Shown here: positions 16,693-24,214 of the stretch, in pieces
Layout of the letters: every line of letters starts with the position of its first letter
Numbering within the stretch: the stretch's first letter is position 1
Assembly (NCBI RefSeq): GCF_012986595.1
Contig: NZ_JAAQYM010000007.1
Location: 372,001 to 436,000 of the forward strand
DNA length: 64,000 bases
Direction: 5' to 3'
Origin: Pseudomonas koreensis
GTDB lineage: Bacteria > Pseudomonadota > Gammaproteobacteria > Pseudomonadales > Pseudomonadaceae
Translations under genes and position numbers: made by a program
Notes under the pieces: generated by a model
What the model was told of the DNA's origin: nothing
Databases searched by the model: none
What the model saw: only the letters and a program-made list of their open reading frames with translations

Positions 16693-17169
16693 ATGCCCAG
16701 CGTCAAGGTACCCCGGCTGACGGGTGTGAAGAGGGCCGAGGGCAAACCTGTCGACGTGCTCGTGAATGGCCAGAACATCGGTGACGACGCCTTTCTGATC
16801 GTGCACCTTACCGACGAAGGTTTTGAGCTGAACGATGTCGTCAACATGCTCTCAACCTCTGAGCTTTATCTGCAAGGCGATATGGTCAGACGTATCACCG
16901 GCAAGTCGGTCAGAACCATACGGCGATTACTGAAGGAAGGTAAAACGGTACGGCTTGATCCGCAGCAGAGCGTCGTCGCCTACCAATATGCGTTGGTGCT
17001 GGAAAAGGCCACTCGCGCCTTCGGGCGTCAGTCACGGGCCGAGGAGTGGCTGCGCAAACCCAGTACCTACCTGGGCGGTCGCGTACCCGGGGAGTTGATC
17101 CGGCATTCACTGGGGTTCCAGATGGTGGAGCAGTATCTGGGGCAACTGATATACGGGGTTTACCCATGA
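16693..17169 (+). CDS. ParS/MbcA/Xre-type antitoxin (DUF2384)
   Basis: 158-residue protein. The C-terminal 60-70 residues match the DUF2384 toxin-binding domain (ATRAFGRQSRAEEWLRKP, PGELIRHSLGFQMVEQYLGQLIYG), and the middle is a helical DNA-binding-like region. The partner in this family is a RES-domain NAD-degrading toxin. The ATG follows GTGGAGGATGTCGCG; in-frame starts upstream would add up to 62 residues with no ribosome-binding support. The toxin gene that starts at its stop is broken. It interrupts the receptor-sigma region and was probably acquired. Confidence 0.75.
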   Translation: MPSVKVPRLTGVKRAEGKPVDVLVNGQNIGDDAFLIVHLTDEGFELNDVVNMLSTSELYLQGDMVRRITGKSVRTIRRLLKEGKTVRLDPQQSVVAYQYALVLEKATRAFGRQSRAEEWLRKPSTYLGGRVPGELIRHSLGFQMVEQYLGQLIYGVYP

Positions 17170-17290
17170 ATCCCTTGCCCTGGGACGAGCACTGGTGAGC
17201 TGCGAACTGGCCGAGGGGCAGTTCAGGATGATCTCCCAGGAACGTTTTGGACTGGATACACGGTTGCTGAGGGAGATGGCATTGGCTTGA
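17166..17290 (+). pseudogene. Remnant of a RES-domain toxin gene
   Basis: An ATG overlaps the antitoxin stop (ATGA), the usual coupling of these pairs, and begins MNPLPWDEHW, then stops after ten codons. In another frame the rest reads through a RES-like C-terminus (EGQFRMISQERFGLDTRLL) to a TGA at 17290. Family toxins have about 150-230 residues, so most of the catalytic domain has been deleted. The two end matches are made from memory of the family. Confidence 0.55.
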
Positions 17291-17333
17291 TGTGTTCTTG
17301 TCATTTTTTTGCATAACCTCATCACCCAACGGT

Positions 17334-17373
17334 CTAAATCGGCCTCTATAAAACACCGCTGTCCATTGCACAT
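17334..17373 (+). promoter_or_regulatory. Candidate ECF promoter block B (TonB receptor 2)
   Basis: CTAAATC, 12 bases later CTATAAAA, then CCGCTG and TGCACAT, in ungapped register with blocks A and C. CTAAAT is the core of the PvdS-type -35 element. 62 bases separate CTATAAAA from the receptor ATG, almost the same as in block A. Confidence 0.65.
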
Positions 17374-17399
17374 CCCTGCATAAACCAAAACGCAGGGAT
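17372..17399 (+). promoter_or_regulatory. Hairpin covering the ribosome-binding site of TonB receptor 2
   Basis: Perfect 8-bp stem ATCCCTGC/GCAGGGAT with a 12-base A-rich loop. The 3' arm is the ribosome-binding site, 8 bases before the ATG. It matches the hairpin before receptor 1 in place and in the CCCTG/CAGGG core. Confidence 0.55.
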
Positions 17400-17407
17400 G
17401 GCTGTTC

Positions 17408-20050
17408 ATGATCCATTTTTCACCCGTTAGATCCCGTTTGATCCTGGCCTTGCTGCTGGCGATCAATACCTTGCCGGCAGTCGCTGCCGACGAGCCCACT
17501 ACTCAGTTGCAACGGGTCGAGGTCACCGGTACGGCGATCCGTCGGGTCGATGCGGAAACCGCGGTGCCGGTCACCATCCTGCGAGTTGAAGAACTGCGCG
17601 AGCAGGGGGTGAGCACCACGGAAGAACTGGTGAGCCGGATTTCCGCCAACCAGTCCTCGGTTGGCTCCGGCCGTTCGGTGGGTTCGAGCAGTGGCGGGGC
17701 GTCGTATGCCGATTTGCGTGGTATCGGCCCGAACAAGACCCTGGTGCTGCTCAATGGCCGCCGGTTGAGCAACAACGCGACCAATGCGATCAATGGTTCC
17801 GGCGTTGACCTGAATACCATTCCGTTCGCCGCCATCGACCGCGTGGAAGTACTGCGTGACGGCGCGTCGGCGTTGTACGGCACCGATGCGATTGGCGGGG
17901 TGATCAACTTCATCACCAAGACCAGTCTTACCGAAGGCCAGCTCAGCACCAACTACGACACCCCGACCCATGCCGGCGGTGGTGAAAGTCGCAACTTCAG
18001 CGGCAGCTGGGGCTTTGGCGATTTACAGGATGATCGTTTCAATGTGTTCGGCGTAGTCAGTTATGACAAGCAGCAACGTCTGGCCGCCGAAGACCGTGGC
18101 TACACCTACAACTACCAGCCCGGACGTGGCCTGGATTACACCTCCGGCACTGCATCGCCGGCCAACTGGAGTCAGGGCAGCAACGCCACCAACCCGTTGG
18201 CCGGTTCCGGTTGCAACGCGCCGGGGCTGTTGGCGCGCAATGGCATCTGCCGCCAGAGCCTGTGGAATTATCTTGATCTGGTGCCGGAAACCGAGAAGAC
18301 CTCGGCGTTCGCCAAAGCCACCGGCAAGCTCGCGGACGATCACAACGTCAGCCTCGAATACTTCTGGGCCCGCAACGAAAACCGCACGCAGATCGGCCCC
18401 GGCACGCTGATGGGCAATCAGGTCAATCCCGGCACCACGTTCTATCCCGGTAATGGCATTACCCCCGGGCCTAACGGTTTCGCCCTCGACCCGACGCAAC
18501 CGGTGGACGTGAATTGGCGCGAAACCGCCGTCGGCGCCCGCCAGCATGAAGACGACAACACCGGCCAGCGCTTGCTGTTGAGTTTTGACGGCAGCGTGGT
18601 CGGCTGGGATTACAACGTCGGCGCGTCGTACAACCAGAACAAAGTGGTGAATGCCATCGAGGCCGGTTATGTCAACGACCGCGCGGTCAGCGCCGGTATT
18701 GCCAACGGCATCATCAACCCGTTTGGCGCGCAGACTGCTGCCGGGCAGGCGTTACTGGCCGCCAACGCAGTGGACGGCGATTACTCGACGGCGGTAGGAC
18801 GGGTCAAGGCGATTGACGGGCGGGTCAGCCGCGAGATCGGTGACTGGTTCGGTGCCGGCCCCTCGGCGTTGGCGCTGGGCGGCGAATATCGCAAGGAGGA
18901 TTTCCATCAGGACTTCGCCCAATTCGCCGCCGATGTGCAAAGCCTGGGCGTCGATCCGAATGCCAGTGTCGCTGGCGACCGCAGCGTCTCGGCGCAGTAC
19001 GCCGAGGTCAACGTGCCGGTGCTCGACAGCCTCGAATTGTCTGCGGCTGTGCGTCACGACAAGTACAGCGACTTCGGCAGCACCACCAACCCGAAATATT
19101 CGTTTCGCTTCCAGCCGTTCAAAGAGCTGGTGGTGCGGGGCGCCTACAGCGAAGGTTTCCGCGCGCCGTCACTGTACGAGTTGTACAACCCCAACTTCAC
19201 TACCTTCACCGTCGCCAACTACAACGATCCACGGCTGTGTGCCGGCGGCAACCCGAGCAACGGCGGCATCGCCAACCGCGACTGCGCCCAGCAGTTCTAC
19301 AGCCGCACCGGTGGCAACACGGACCTCAGCCCGGAAACCGCGCGCAACGTCACTCTCGGGTTTGTTTACCAGCCGTTCGAGCGCCTGACCGCCGGGCTGG
19401 ATTTCTGGTGGATCAACATTGCCAACCAGATCGCCGAATTTCCGGAGTCAGCGGTGTTCGAGAACCCGGAGCTGTACCCGGACCGCCTGGTTCGCAAGGC
19501 TGATGGCTCCATCGATCACATCGTCACGGGCCTGGCCAACCTCGGCAAGATCAAGACTAACGGCGTTGACGTCAGCTTCGATTACCGCCTGCCGAGCACC
19601 CCGTACGGCAACTTCGGCATCGGCCTGCAAGGCACTTACGTCAGCCGTTACGAGTATCAGCAGCAGCTCAAGGGCGACTACATCGACAAGCTCGGCGATT
19701 TCCGTGGCGGCGACTTTTCCTCGGCCGGTGCCGTGGCGCGCTGGCGTCACAGCCTGACCGGCAGCTTGAACTACGGCCCCTACGGTGTGGCGCTGACCAA
19801 CCGCTACACCAGCGGTTACCACGACTCCGACCGCGAGACCCACGACTACGTCGGCTCGTACAACGTTTGGGACCTGGCCGGCACCTACACCTGGCGCAAG
19901 ACCCTGAGCGTGACCCTCGGTGCGAAAAACCTGTTCGACCGCGAGCCACCGTTCAGCAACCAGACCTACACCTTCCAGAGCGGTTACGACCCGAAATACG
20001 GCGACCCGTTTGGGCGGACGCTGTACACGCGGGTCAATTACAAGTTCTGA
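17408..20050 (+). CDS. TonB-dependent receptor without STN domain
   Basis: 880-residue outer-membrane receptor: signal peptide about 1-27 (TLPAVAA), TonB-box-like LQRVEVTGTAIRR, plug about 45-165 (LRGIGPNKTLVLLNGRR, ASALYGTDAIGGVINFITK) and a beta-barrel ending in RVNYKF with the expected terminal Phe. It is related to the receptor at 13502 (same plug signatures) but lacks the signalling domain, so it should import without inducing. The peptide importer genes follow, and both share the promoter block of the first receptor. The likely substrate is peptide-like (inference). Confidence 0.93.
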   Translation: MIHFSPVRSRLILALLLAINTLPAVAADEPTTQLQRVEVTGTAIRRVDAETAVPVTILRVEELREQGVSTTEELVSRISANQSSVGSGRSVGSSSGGASYADLRGIGPNKTLVLLNGRRLSNNATNAINGSGVDLNTIPFAAIDRVEVLRDGASALYGTDAIGGVINFITKTSLTEGQLSTNYDTPTHAGGGESRNFSGSWGFGDLQDDRFNVFGVVSYDKQQRLAAEDRGYTYNYQPGRGLDYTSGTASPANWSQGSNATNPLAGSGCNAPGLLARNGICRQSLWNYLDLVPETEKTSAFAKATGKLADDHNVSLEYFWARNENRTQIGPGTLMGNQVNPGTTFYPGNGITPGPNGFALDPTQPVDVNWRETAVGARQHEDDNTGQRLLLSFDGSVVGWDYNVGASYNQNKVVNAIEAGYVNDRAVSAGIANGIINPFGAQTAAGQALLAANAVDGDYSTAVGRVKAIDGRVSREIGDWFGAGPSALALGGEYRKEDFHQDFAQFAADVQSLGVDPNASVAGDRSVSAQYAEVNVPVLDSLELSAAVRHDKYSDFGSTTNPKYSFRFQPFKELVVRGAYSEGFRAPSLYELYNPNFTTFTVANYNDPRLCAGGNPSNGGIANRDCAQQFYSRTGGNTDLSPETARNVTLGFVYQPFERLTAGLDFWWINIANQIAEFPESAVFENPELYPDRLVRKADGSIDHIVTGLANLGKIKTNGVDVSFDYRLPSTPYGNFGIGLQGTYVSRYEYQQQLKGDYIDKLGDFRGGDFSSAGAVARWRHSLTGSLNYGPYGVALTNRYTSGYHDSDRETHDYVGSYNVWDLAGTYTWRKTLSVTLGAKNLFDREPPFSNQTYTFQSGYDPKYGDPFGRTLYTRVNYKF

Positions 20051-20088
20051 AAATGCCCAGAGGGGTCGGGTTTTAGTCACTTATCGTT

Positions 20089-20128
20089 CTAAAACCCGCC
20101 CTATAAAAATCGCCGGCCTGTTGCACAT
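20089..20128 (+). promoter_or_regulatory. Candidate ECF promoter block C (peptide ABC transporter)
   Basis: CTAAAA, 12 bases later CTATAAAA, then CGCCGG and TGCACAT; ungapped match to blocks A and B. The CTAAAACCCG part also pairs with CGGGTTTTAG at 20068 to form a 10-bp palindromic stem. A REP pair separates this block from the first gene, making a long leader of about 150 bases. Confidence 0.6.
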
Positions 20129-20165
20129 CACAGGTAGGCAGAAAGTTTGGTGACTGTTGCGCCGC

Positions 20166-20243
20166 CATCGCCAGCAGGCTGGCTCCCACATGGGTTCTGT
20201 GTCCAACGCAAGAAACTGTGGGAGCTGGCTTGCCAGCGATGAG
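20166..20243. repeat. REP pair, TCGCTGGCAAGCCAG family
   Basis: Inverted arms CATCGCCAGCAGGCTGGCTC and GAGCTGGCTTGCCAGCGATG, in the leader of the peptide transporter operon. Confidence 0.88.
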
Positions 20244-20276
20244 GCCATAAGCAGCACCTTTGAAAAGGATCTGCCA

Positions 20277-22127
20277 ATGTTCTCCAGGCTCATTCTGTTC
20301 AGCGCTTTTGCGCTGTTAAGCCCATTCAGTTGGGCCACCCCACAACCAGCCCTCACGGTCTACGGCGAAGCCCCGAAATACGCCCCGGACTTCCAGCACC
20401 TGGCCTACGCCAACCCCAACGCCCCCAAGGGCGGCACGCTGCGCCGCTCCTCGCTGGAAAGCGGCCCGTTCGACCACTTGATTCCCTACATCGATAAAGG
20501 CACCGGCGTGGCCGAGGTCGATGGCTGGCTCTACGCGCCGCTGGCCTATCGCAGCAAGGACGAACCCTACAGCGTCTACGGTCTGGTGGCGCAGCAGATG
20601 GAACTGGATTCGGATCGCCGCTGGCTGCGTTTCTACCTCAATCCCAAGGCCCGGTTCGACGACGGCACGCCGATCACCGCCGAAGACGTGCGCTATACCT
20701 TCGAGCTGTTCACCACTCAGGGCAGCCTCAAATACCGCCAGCAGTTTCGTGACGTCGCCGAGGTCGTGGTGGAGTCGCCGACGCAAGTGCGCTTCAACTT
20801 CAAGAACAGCGACAGCCGTACCTTGCCGCTGGATCTGGCGACGCTGCCGGTGCTGCCCGAACACTGGTGGCACACGCGCAACTTCGCCGAGGGCGCTGGT
20901 TTCGAGATCCCGCCGGGCAGCGGCCCGTACCGCATCAGCGCGGTGGATGCCGGGCGCAGCGTGAAATTTCAGCGCGTCGCCGACTGGTGGGCCAAGGACC
21001 TGCCGATCACGCGTGGCTTGTATAACTTCGACCACTTGAGCGTGGAGTTCTTTGCTGACACGGATGTTTCCCGGCAAGTGCTCAAGGCCGGCGGCTTCGA
21101 CTACAACCGCGAGTTCTCCGCGACCAGCTACACCATCGGGTATGCCGGTGCCGCTCTGGAGCAGGGCAAGTTGCTCCGCGAACATCTGGCGCCCGGTGCC
21201 GCGCAGGGCTCGCAAGGTTTCGTGTTCAACCTGCAGAAGCCCATGTTTCAGGATCGCCGGGTGCGTCAGGCAATCGCCATGCTCTGGGATTTCGAATGGA
21301 GCAATCGGCAGATGATGCGCAGCATGTACCTGCGCCAACGCAGTTACTTCTCGCACAGTGCGTTGGCGGCCACCGAATTGCCGGACGCCGAGGAGCTGAA
21401 AATCCTCGAGCCGTGGCGCGGCAAGATTCCTGACGAGGTGTTCACCCAAGTATTTGAAGCGCCGAAAACCGACGGCAGCGGCAACGTCCGCGCCGAGCAA
21501 TTGCAGGCGTTGAAACTGCTGGAATCCGCCGGCTGGAAACCCCGTGGCGATCAGTTGGTGAACGCCCGTGGCGAGCCGCTGCAGTTCACCTTTCTCAACG
21601 GCCAGAAGGGCTTCGAGCGCCTGTTGCTGCCGTTCAAGCGCAACCTGGCGCAGATCGGCATCGGTTTCGATATCCGCCAGGTCGACACCGCGCAATACAC
21701 CAACCGCGTGCGCAATCGCGATTACGACATGATTGTGGTCGGCTACCCGGTGAGTCAGGCGCCGGGGCGCGAGATGTTCAACTATTTCGGCGCCGACGGG
21801 GCGGACGATCCCGGCTCCAACAACTACATGGTGCTGCGCGATCCCGTCGTCGATGCCCTGCTCGAAGGGCTGGTGCAGGCCGACAACCGCGACAGCCTGT
21901 TACGCCATGCGCATGCCCTGGATCGGGTGTTGCAGTGGGGCTATTACTGGATTCCCAATTACTACCCGCCGGGGATTTCCACGGTGTGGTGGAACCGTTT
22001 CGGCCGCCCGGCGACGGCCCCGCTGTACGACGCCGGACTCGACACCTGGTGGGAAGTCAGCCCCACCGCGCTGACTGCCGCGCAGATGCAGCAACAGCAA
22101 AAGGAGTACGCCCATGTGGGGTTATAG
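20277..22127 (+). CDS. yejA: Peptide ABC transporter substrate-binding protein (YejA type)
   Basis: 616-residue periplasmic SBP_bac_5 protein with signal peptide (about 1-20, FSWA). The family signature GWLYAPLAYRSKDEPYSVYG and the RFDDGTPITAEDVRYTFE segment are clear. YejABEF of enteric bacteria imports oligopeptides and microcin C. The ATG follows AAGGATCTGCC. It overlaps the permease gene by 14 bases. Companion of the TonB receptor just upstream by position and shared promoter block. Confidence 0.93.
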   Translation: MFSRLILFSAFALLSPFSWATPQPALTVYGEAPKYAPDFQHLAYANPNAPKGGTLRRSSLESGPFDHLIPYIDKGTGVAEVDGWLYAPLAYRSKDEPYSVYGLVAQQMELDSDRRWLRFYLNPKARFDDGTPITAEDVRYTFELFTTQGSLKYRQQFRDVAEVVVESPTQVRFNFKNSDSRTLPLDLATLPVLPEHWWHTRNFAEGAGFEIPPGSGPYRISAVDAGRSVKFQRVADWWAKDLPITRGLYNFDHLSVEFFADTDVSRQVLKAGGFDYNREFSATSYTIGYAGAALEQGKLLREHLAPGAAQGSQGFVFNLQKPMFQDRRVRQAIAMLWDFEWSNRQMMRSMYLRQRSYFSHSALAATELPDAEELKILEPWRGKIPDEVFTQVFEAPKTDGSGNVRAEQLQALKLLESAGWKPRGDQLVNARGEPLQFTFLNGQKGFERLLLPFKRNLAQIGIGFDIRQVDTAQYTNRVRNRDYDMIVVGYPVSQAPGREMFNYFGADGADDPGSNNYMVLRDPVVDALLEGLVQADNRDSLLRHAHALDRVLQWGYYWIPNYYPPGISTVWWNRFGRPATAPLYDAGLDTWWEVSPTALTAAQMQQQQKEYAHVGL

Positions 22128-23178
22128 CCTGCGGCGTCTGCTGCTGATCGTGCCGACGCTGTTGGCGATTCTGTTGGTCAATTTCGTGATTGTGCAGGCC
22201 GCGCCGGGTGGCCCGGTGGAGCAGGCGATTGCGCGCTTGCAGGGCATCGGTGTCGGCGCTGCGGTGGGCGGTGGCCATGTGGAAACCGTCGGCGGCGAAT
22301 CCCGCGCCACCCGTGGCCTCGACCCGAAACTGGTGGCAGACATCGAGCGTCAGTACGGCTTCGACAAACCCGCCGGTGAGCGCCTGTGGCTGATGCTCAA
22401 AAGCTACGCGCAACTGGATTTCGGCCAGAGCTTTTTCCGCGGTGCCAGTGTCACCGAGTTGATCTGGCAAAAGCTCCCGGTGACGTTGTCGCTGGGCCTG
22501 TGGGCGACGCTGATCACCTATCTGGTGTCGATCCCGCTGGGCATTCGCAAAGCGGTGCACAACGGGTCGGCGTTCGATGTCTGGAGCAGCGTGGCGATCA
22601 TCGTCGGCTACGCGATGCCGGGGTTTCTGTTTGCGCTGCTGCTGATCATCGTGTTTGCCGGCGGCAGCGCGCTGGACTGGTTTCCGGTGCGCGGACTGGT
22701 CTCGGACAACTTCGCCGAGCTGTCGCCGTGGGCCAAGGTCGCGGACTACTTCTGGCATCTGGTATTGCCGGTCACCGCGCTGGTCATCGGTGGATTCGCC
22801 ACGCTGACCATCCTCACCAAAAACAGCTTTCTCAACGAGATCTCGCGGCTGTATGTGGTGACGGCGCGGGCCAAGGGCCTGAGTGAACGTCAGGTGCTGT
22901 ACGGCCATGTGTTTCGCAACGCGATGCTGCTGGTGGTGGCCGGTCTGCCTCAGGCACTGGTGACGGTGTTTTTCGGCGGTTCGCTGCTGATCGAAGTGAT
23001 CTTCTCGCTGGATGGCCTCGGTCGCCTGAGTTACGAAGCGGCGGTGTCCCGCGATTACCCGGTGGTGTTCGGTGCGCTGTCCATCTTCACCCTGTTCGGC
23101 CTGCTGATAAAACTGCTCGGCGACCTGTGCTACACGCTGGTCGACCCGCGCATCGACTTCACCGCGAGGACTGCCTGA
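22114..23178 (+). CDS. yejB: Peptide ABC transporter permease (YejB type)
   Basis: 354-residue inner-membrane permease with an N-terminal membrane helix (RRLLLIVPTLLAILLVNFVI), a periplasmic loop and a BPD_transp_1 domain with about five further helices. The EAA-type coupling motif lies around ARAKGLSERQVLYGHVFRNA. The long loop insert after APGGPVEQAIARLQG is typical of YejB. Overlaps both neighbours. Confidence 0.94.
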   Translation: MWGYSLRRLLLIVPTLLAILLVNFVIVQAAPGGPVEQAIARLQGIGVGAAVGGGHVETVGGESRATRGLDPKLVADIERQYGFDKPAGERLWLMLKSYAQLDFGQSFFRGASVTELIWQKLPVTLSLGLWATLITYLVSIPLGIRKAVHNGSAFDVWSSVAIIVGYAMPGFLFALLLIIVFAGGSALDWFPVRGLVSDNFAELSPWAKVADYFWHLVLPVTALVIGGFATLTILTKNSFLNEISRLYVVTARAKGLSERQVLYGHVFRNAMLLVVAGLPQALVTVFFGGSLLIEVIFSLDGLGRLSYEAAVSRDYPVVFGALSIFTLFGLLIKLLGDLCYTLVDPRIDFTARTA

Positions 23179-24200
23179 TGCTGACCTTATCCCCCATCGG
23201 CCAGCGTCGCTGGGCGCGCTTCAAGGCTCATCGGCGTGGCTGGTGGTCGTTGTGGCTGTTTCTGCTGTTGTTCGGCCTGAGCCTGGGCGGCGAACTGATC
23301 GCCAATGACAAACCGCTGCTGGTCGAATATCAGGGCCAGTGGTATTTCCCGGCGTTCAAGCGCTACACCGAGCAGGATTTTGGTGGCGAGCTGCCGTTCC
23401 AGCCGGACTATCGCAGCGCGCAGGTGCGGCAATTGATCGAGGGGCAGGGCGGGCGCCTGTGGTTTGCGCCCATTGCGTTCGGCTTTGATACGGTCAACTA
23501 CGACCTGACGGAACCGGCACCGAGTCCGCCGAGCGGCGAGAACTGGCTGGGCACCGACGATCAGGCGCGGGACGTGCTGGCGCGAGTGATCTTCGGCACC
23601 CGGGTGTCGTTGCTGTTCGCTTTGGCGTTGACCGCCGCGAGTGCGCTGATCGGCATCGCCGCCGGTGCCTTGCAGGGCTATTACGGTGGTTGGGTCGATC
23701 TGCTCGGGCAGCGATTGCTGGAGGTGTGGTCGGGACTGCCGGTGTTGTACCTGCTGATCATCCTGTCCGGCTTCGTCGAGCCGAATTTCTGGTGGTTGCT
23801 GGGGATCATGGCGCTGTTTTCCTGGCTGAGTCTGGTTGACGTAGTACGCGCCGAGTTCCTGCGCAGCCGTGGCCTGGAGTACGTAAAAGCCGCGCGGGCG
23901 CTGGGGGTAAGTGACGCGCAGGTGATCAGCCGCCACATCCTGCCCAACGCGATGAGCGCTACCTTGACGTATCTGCCGTTCATTCTCACCGGGGCGATTG
24001 CCACGTTGTCGGCGCTGGATTTTCTCGGTTTCGGCATGCCCGCCGGCAGCGCTTCGCTGGGCGAACTGATCGGCCAGGGCAAGAGCAATCTGCAAGCGCC
24101 ATGGTTGGGGCTGACGGCATTTTTTGCCCTGGCGCTGATTCTTTCTCTGTTGGTGTTCATCGGCGAAGCCTGCCGAGATGCTTTTGATCCGCGCGCTTGA
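23178..24200 (+). CDS. yejE: Peptide ABC transporter permease (YejE type)
   Basis: 340-residue permease. An N-terminal helix (WWSLWLFLLLFGLSL) is followed by a large periplasmic segment with the YejE-type YFPAFKRYTEQDFGG, then the permease domain with the coupling motif AARALGVSDAQVISRHILPNA. The ATG overlaps the yejB stop (TGATG). Forms the channel with YejB. Confidence 0.94.
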   Translation: MLTLSPIGQRRWARFKAHRRGWWSLWLFLLLFGLSLGGELIANDKPLLVEYQGQWYFPAFKRYTEQDFGGELPFQPDYRSAQVRQLIEGQGGRLWFAPIAFGFDTVNYDLTEPAPSPPSGENWLGTDDQARDVLARVIFGTRVSLLFALALTAASALIGIAAGALQGYYGGWVDLLGQRLLEVWSGLPVLYLLIILSGFVEPNFWWLLGIMALFSWLSLVDVVRAEFLRSRGLEYVKAARALGVSDAQVISRHILPNAMSATLTYLPFILTGAIATLSALDFLGFGMPAGSASLGELIGQGKSNLQAPWLGLTAFFALALILSLLVFIGEACRDAFDPRA

Positions 24201-24214
24201 GCCGAGGAGTTGAT

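Noticed and set aside
20068..20098. Terminator of TonB receptor 2
   Set aside because: The CGGGTTTTAG/CTAAAACCCG stem has no T tract after it, and its right arm is part of the shared promoter block, so it is better treated as a regulatory palindrome.
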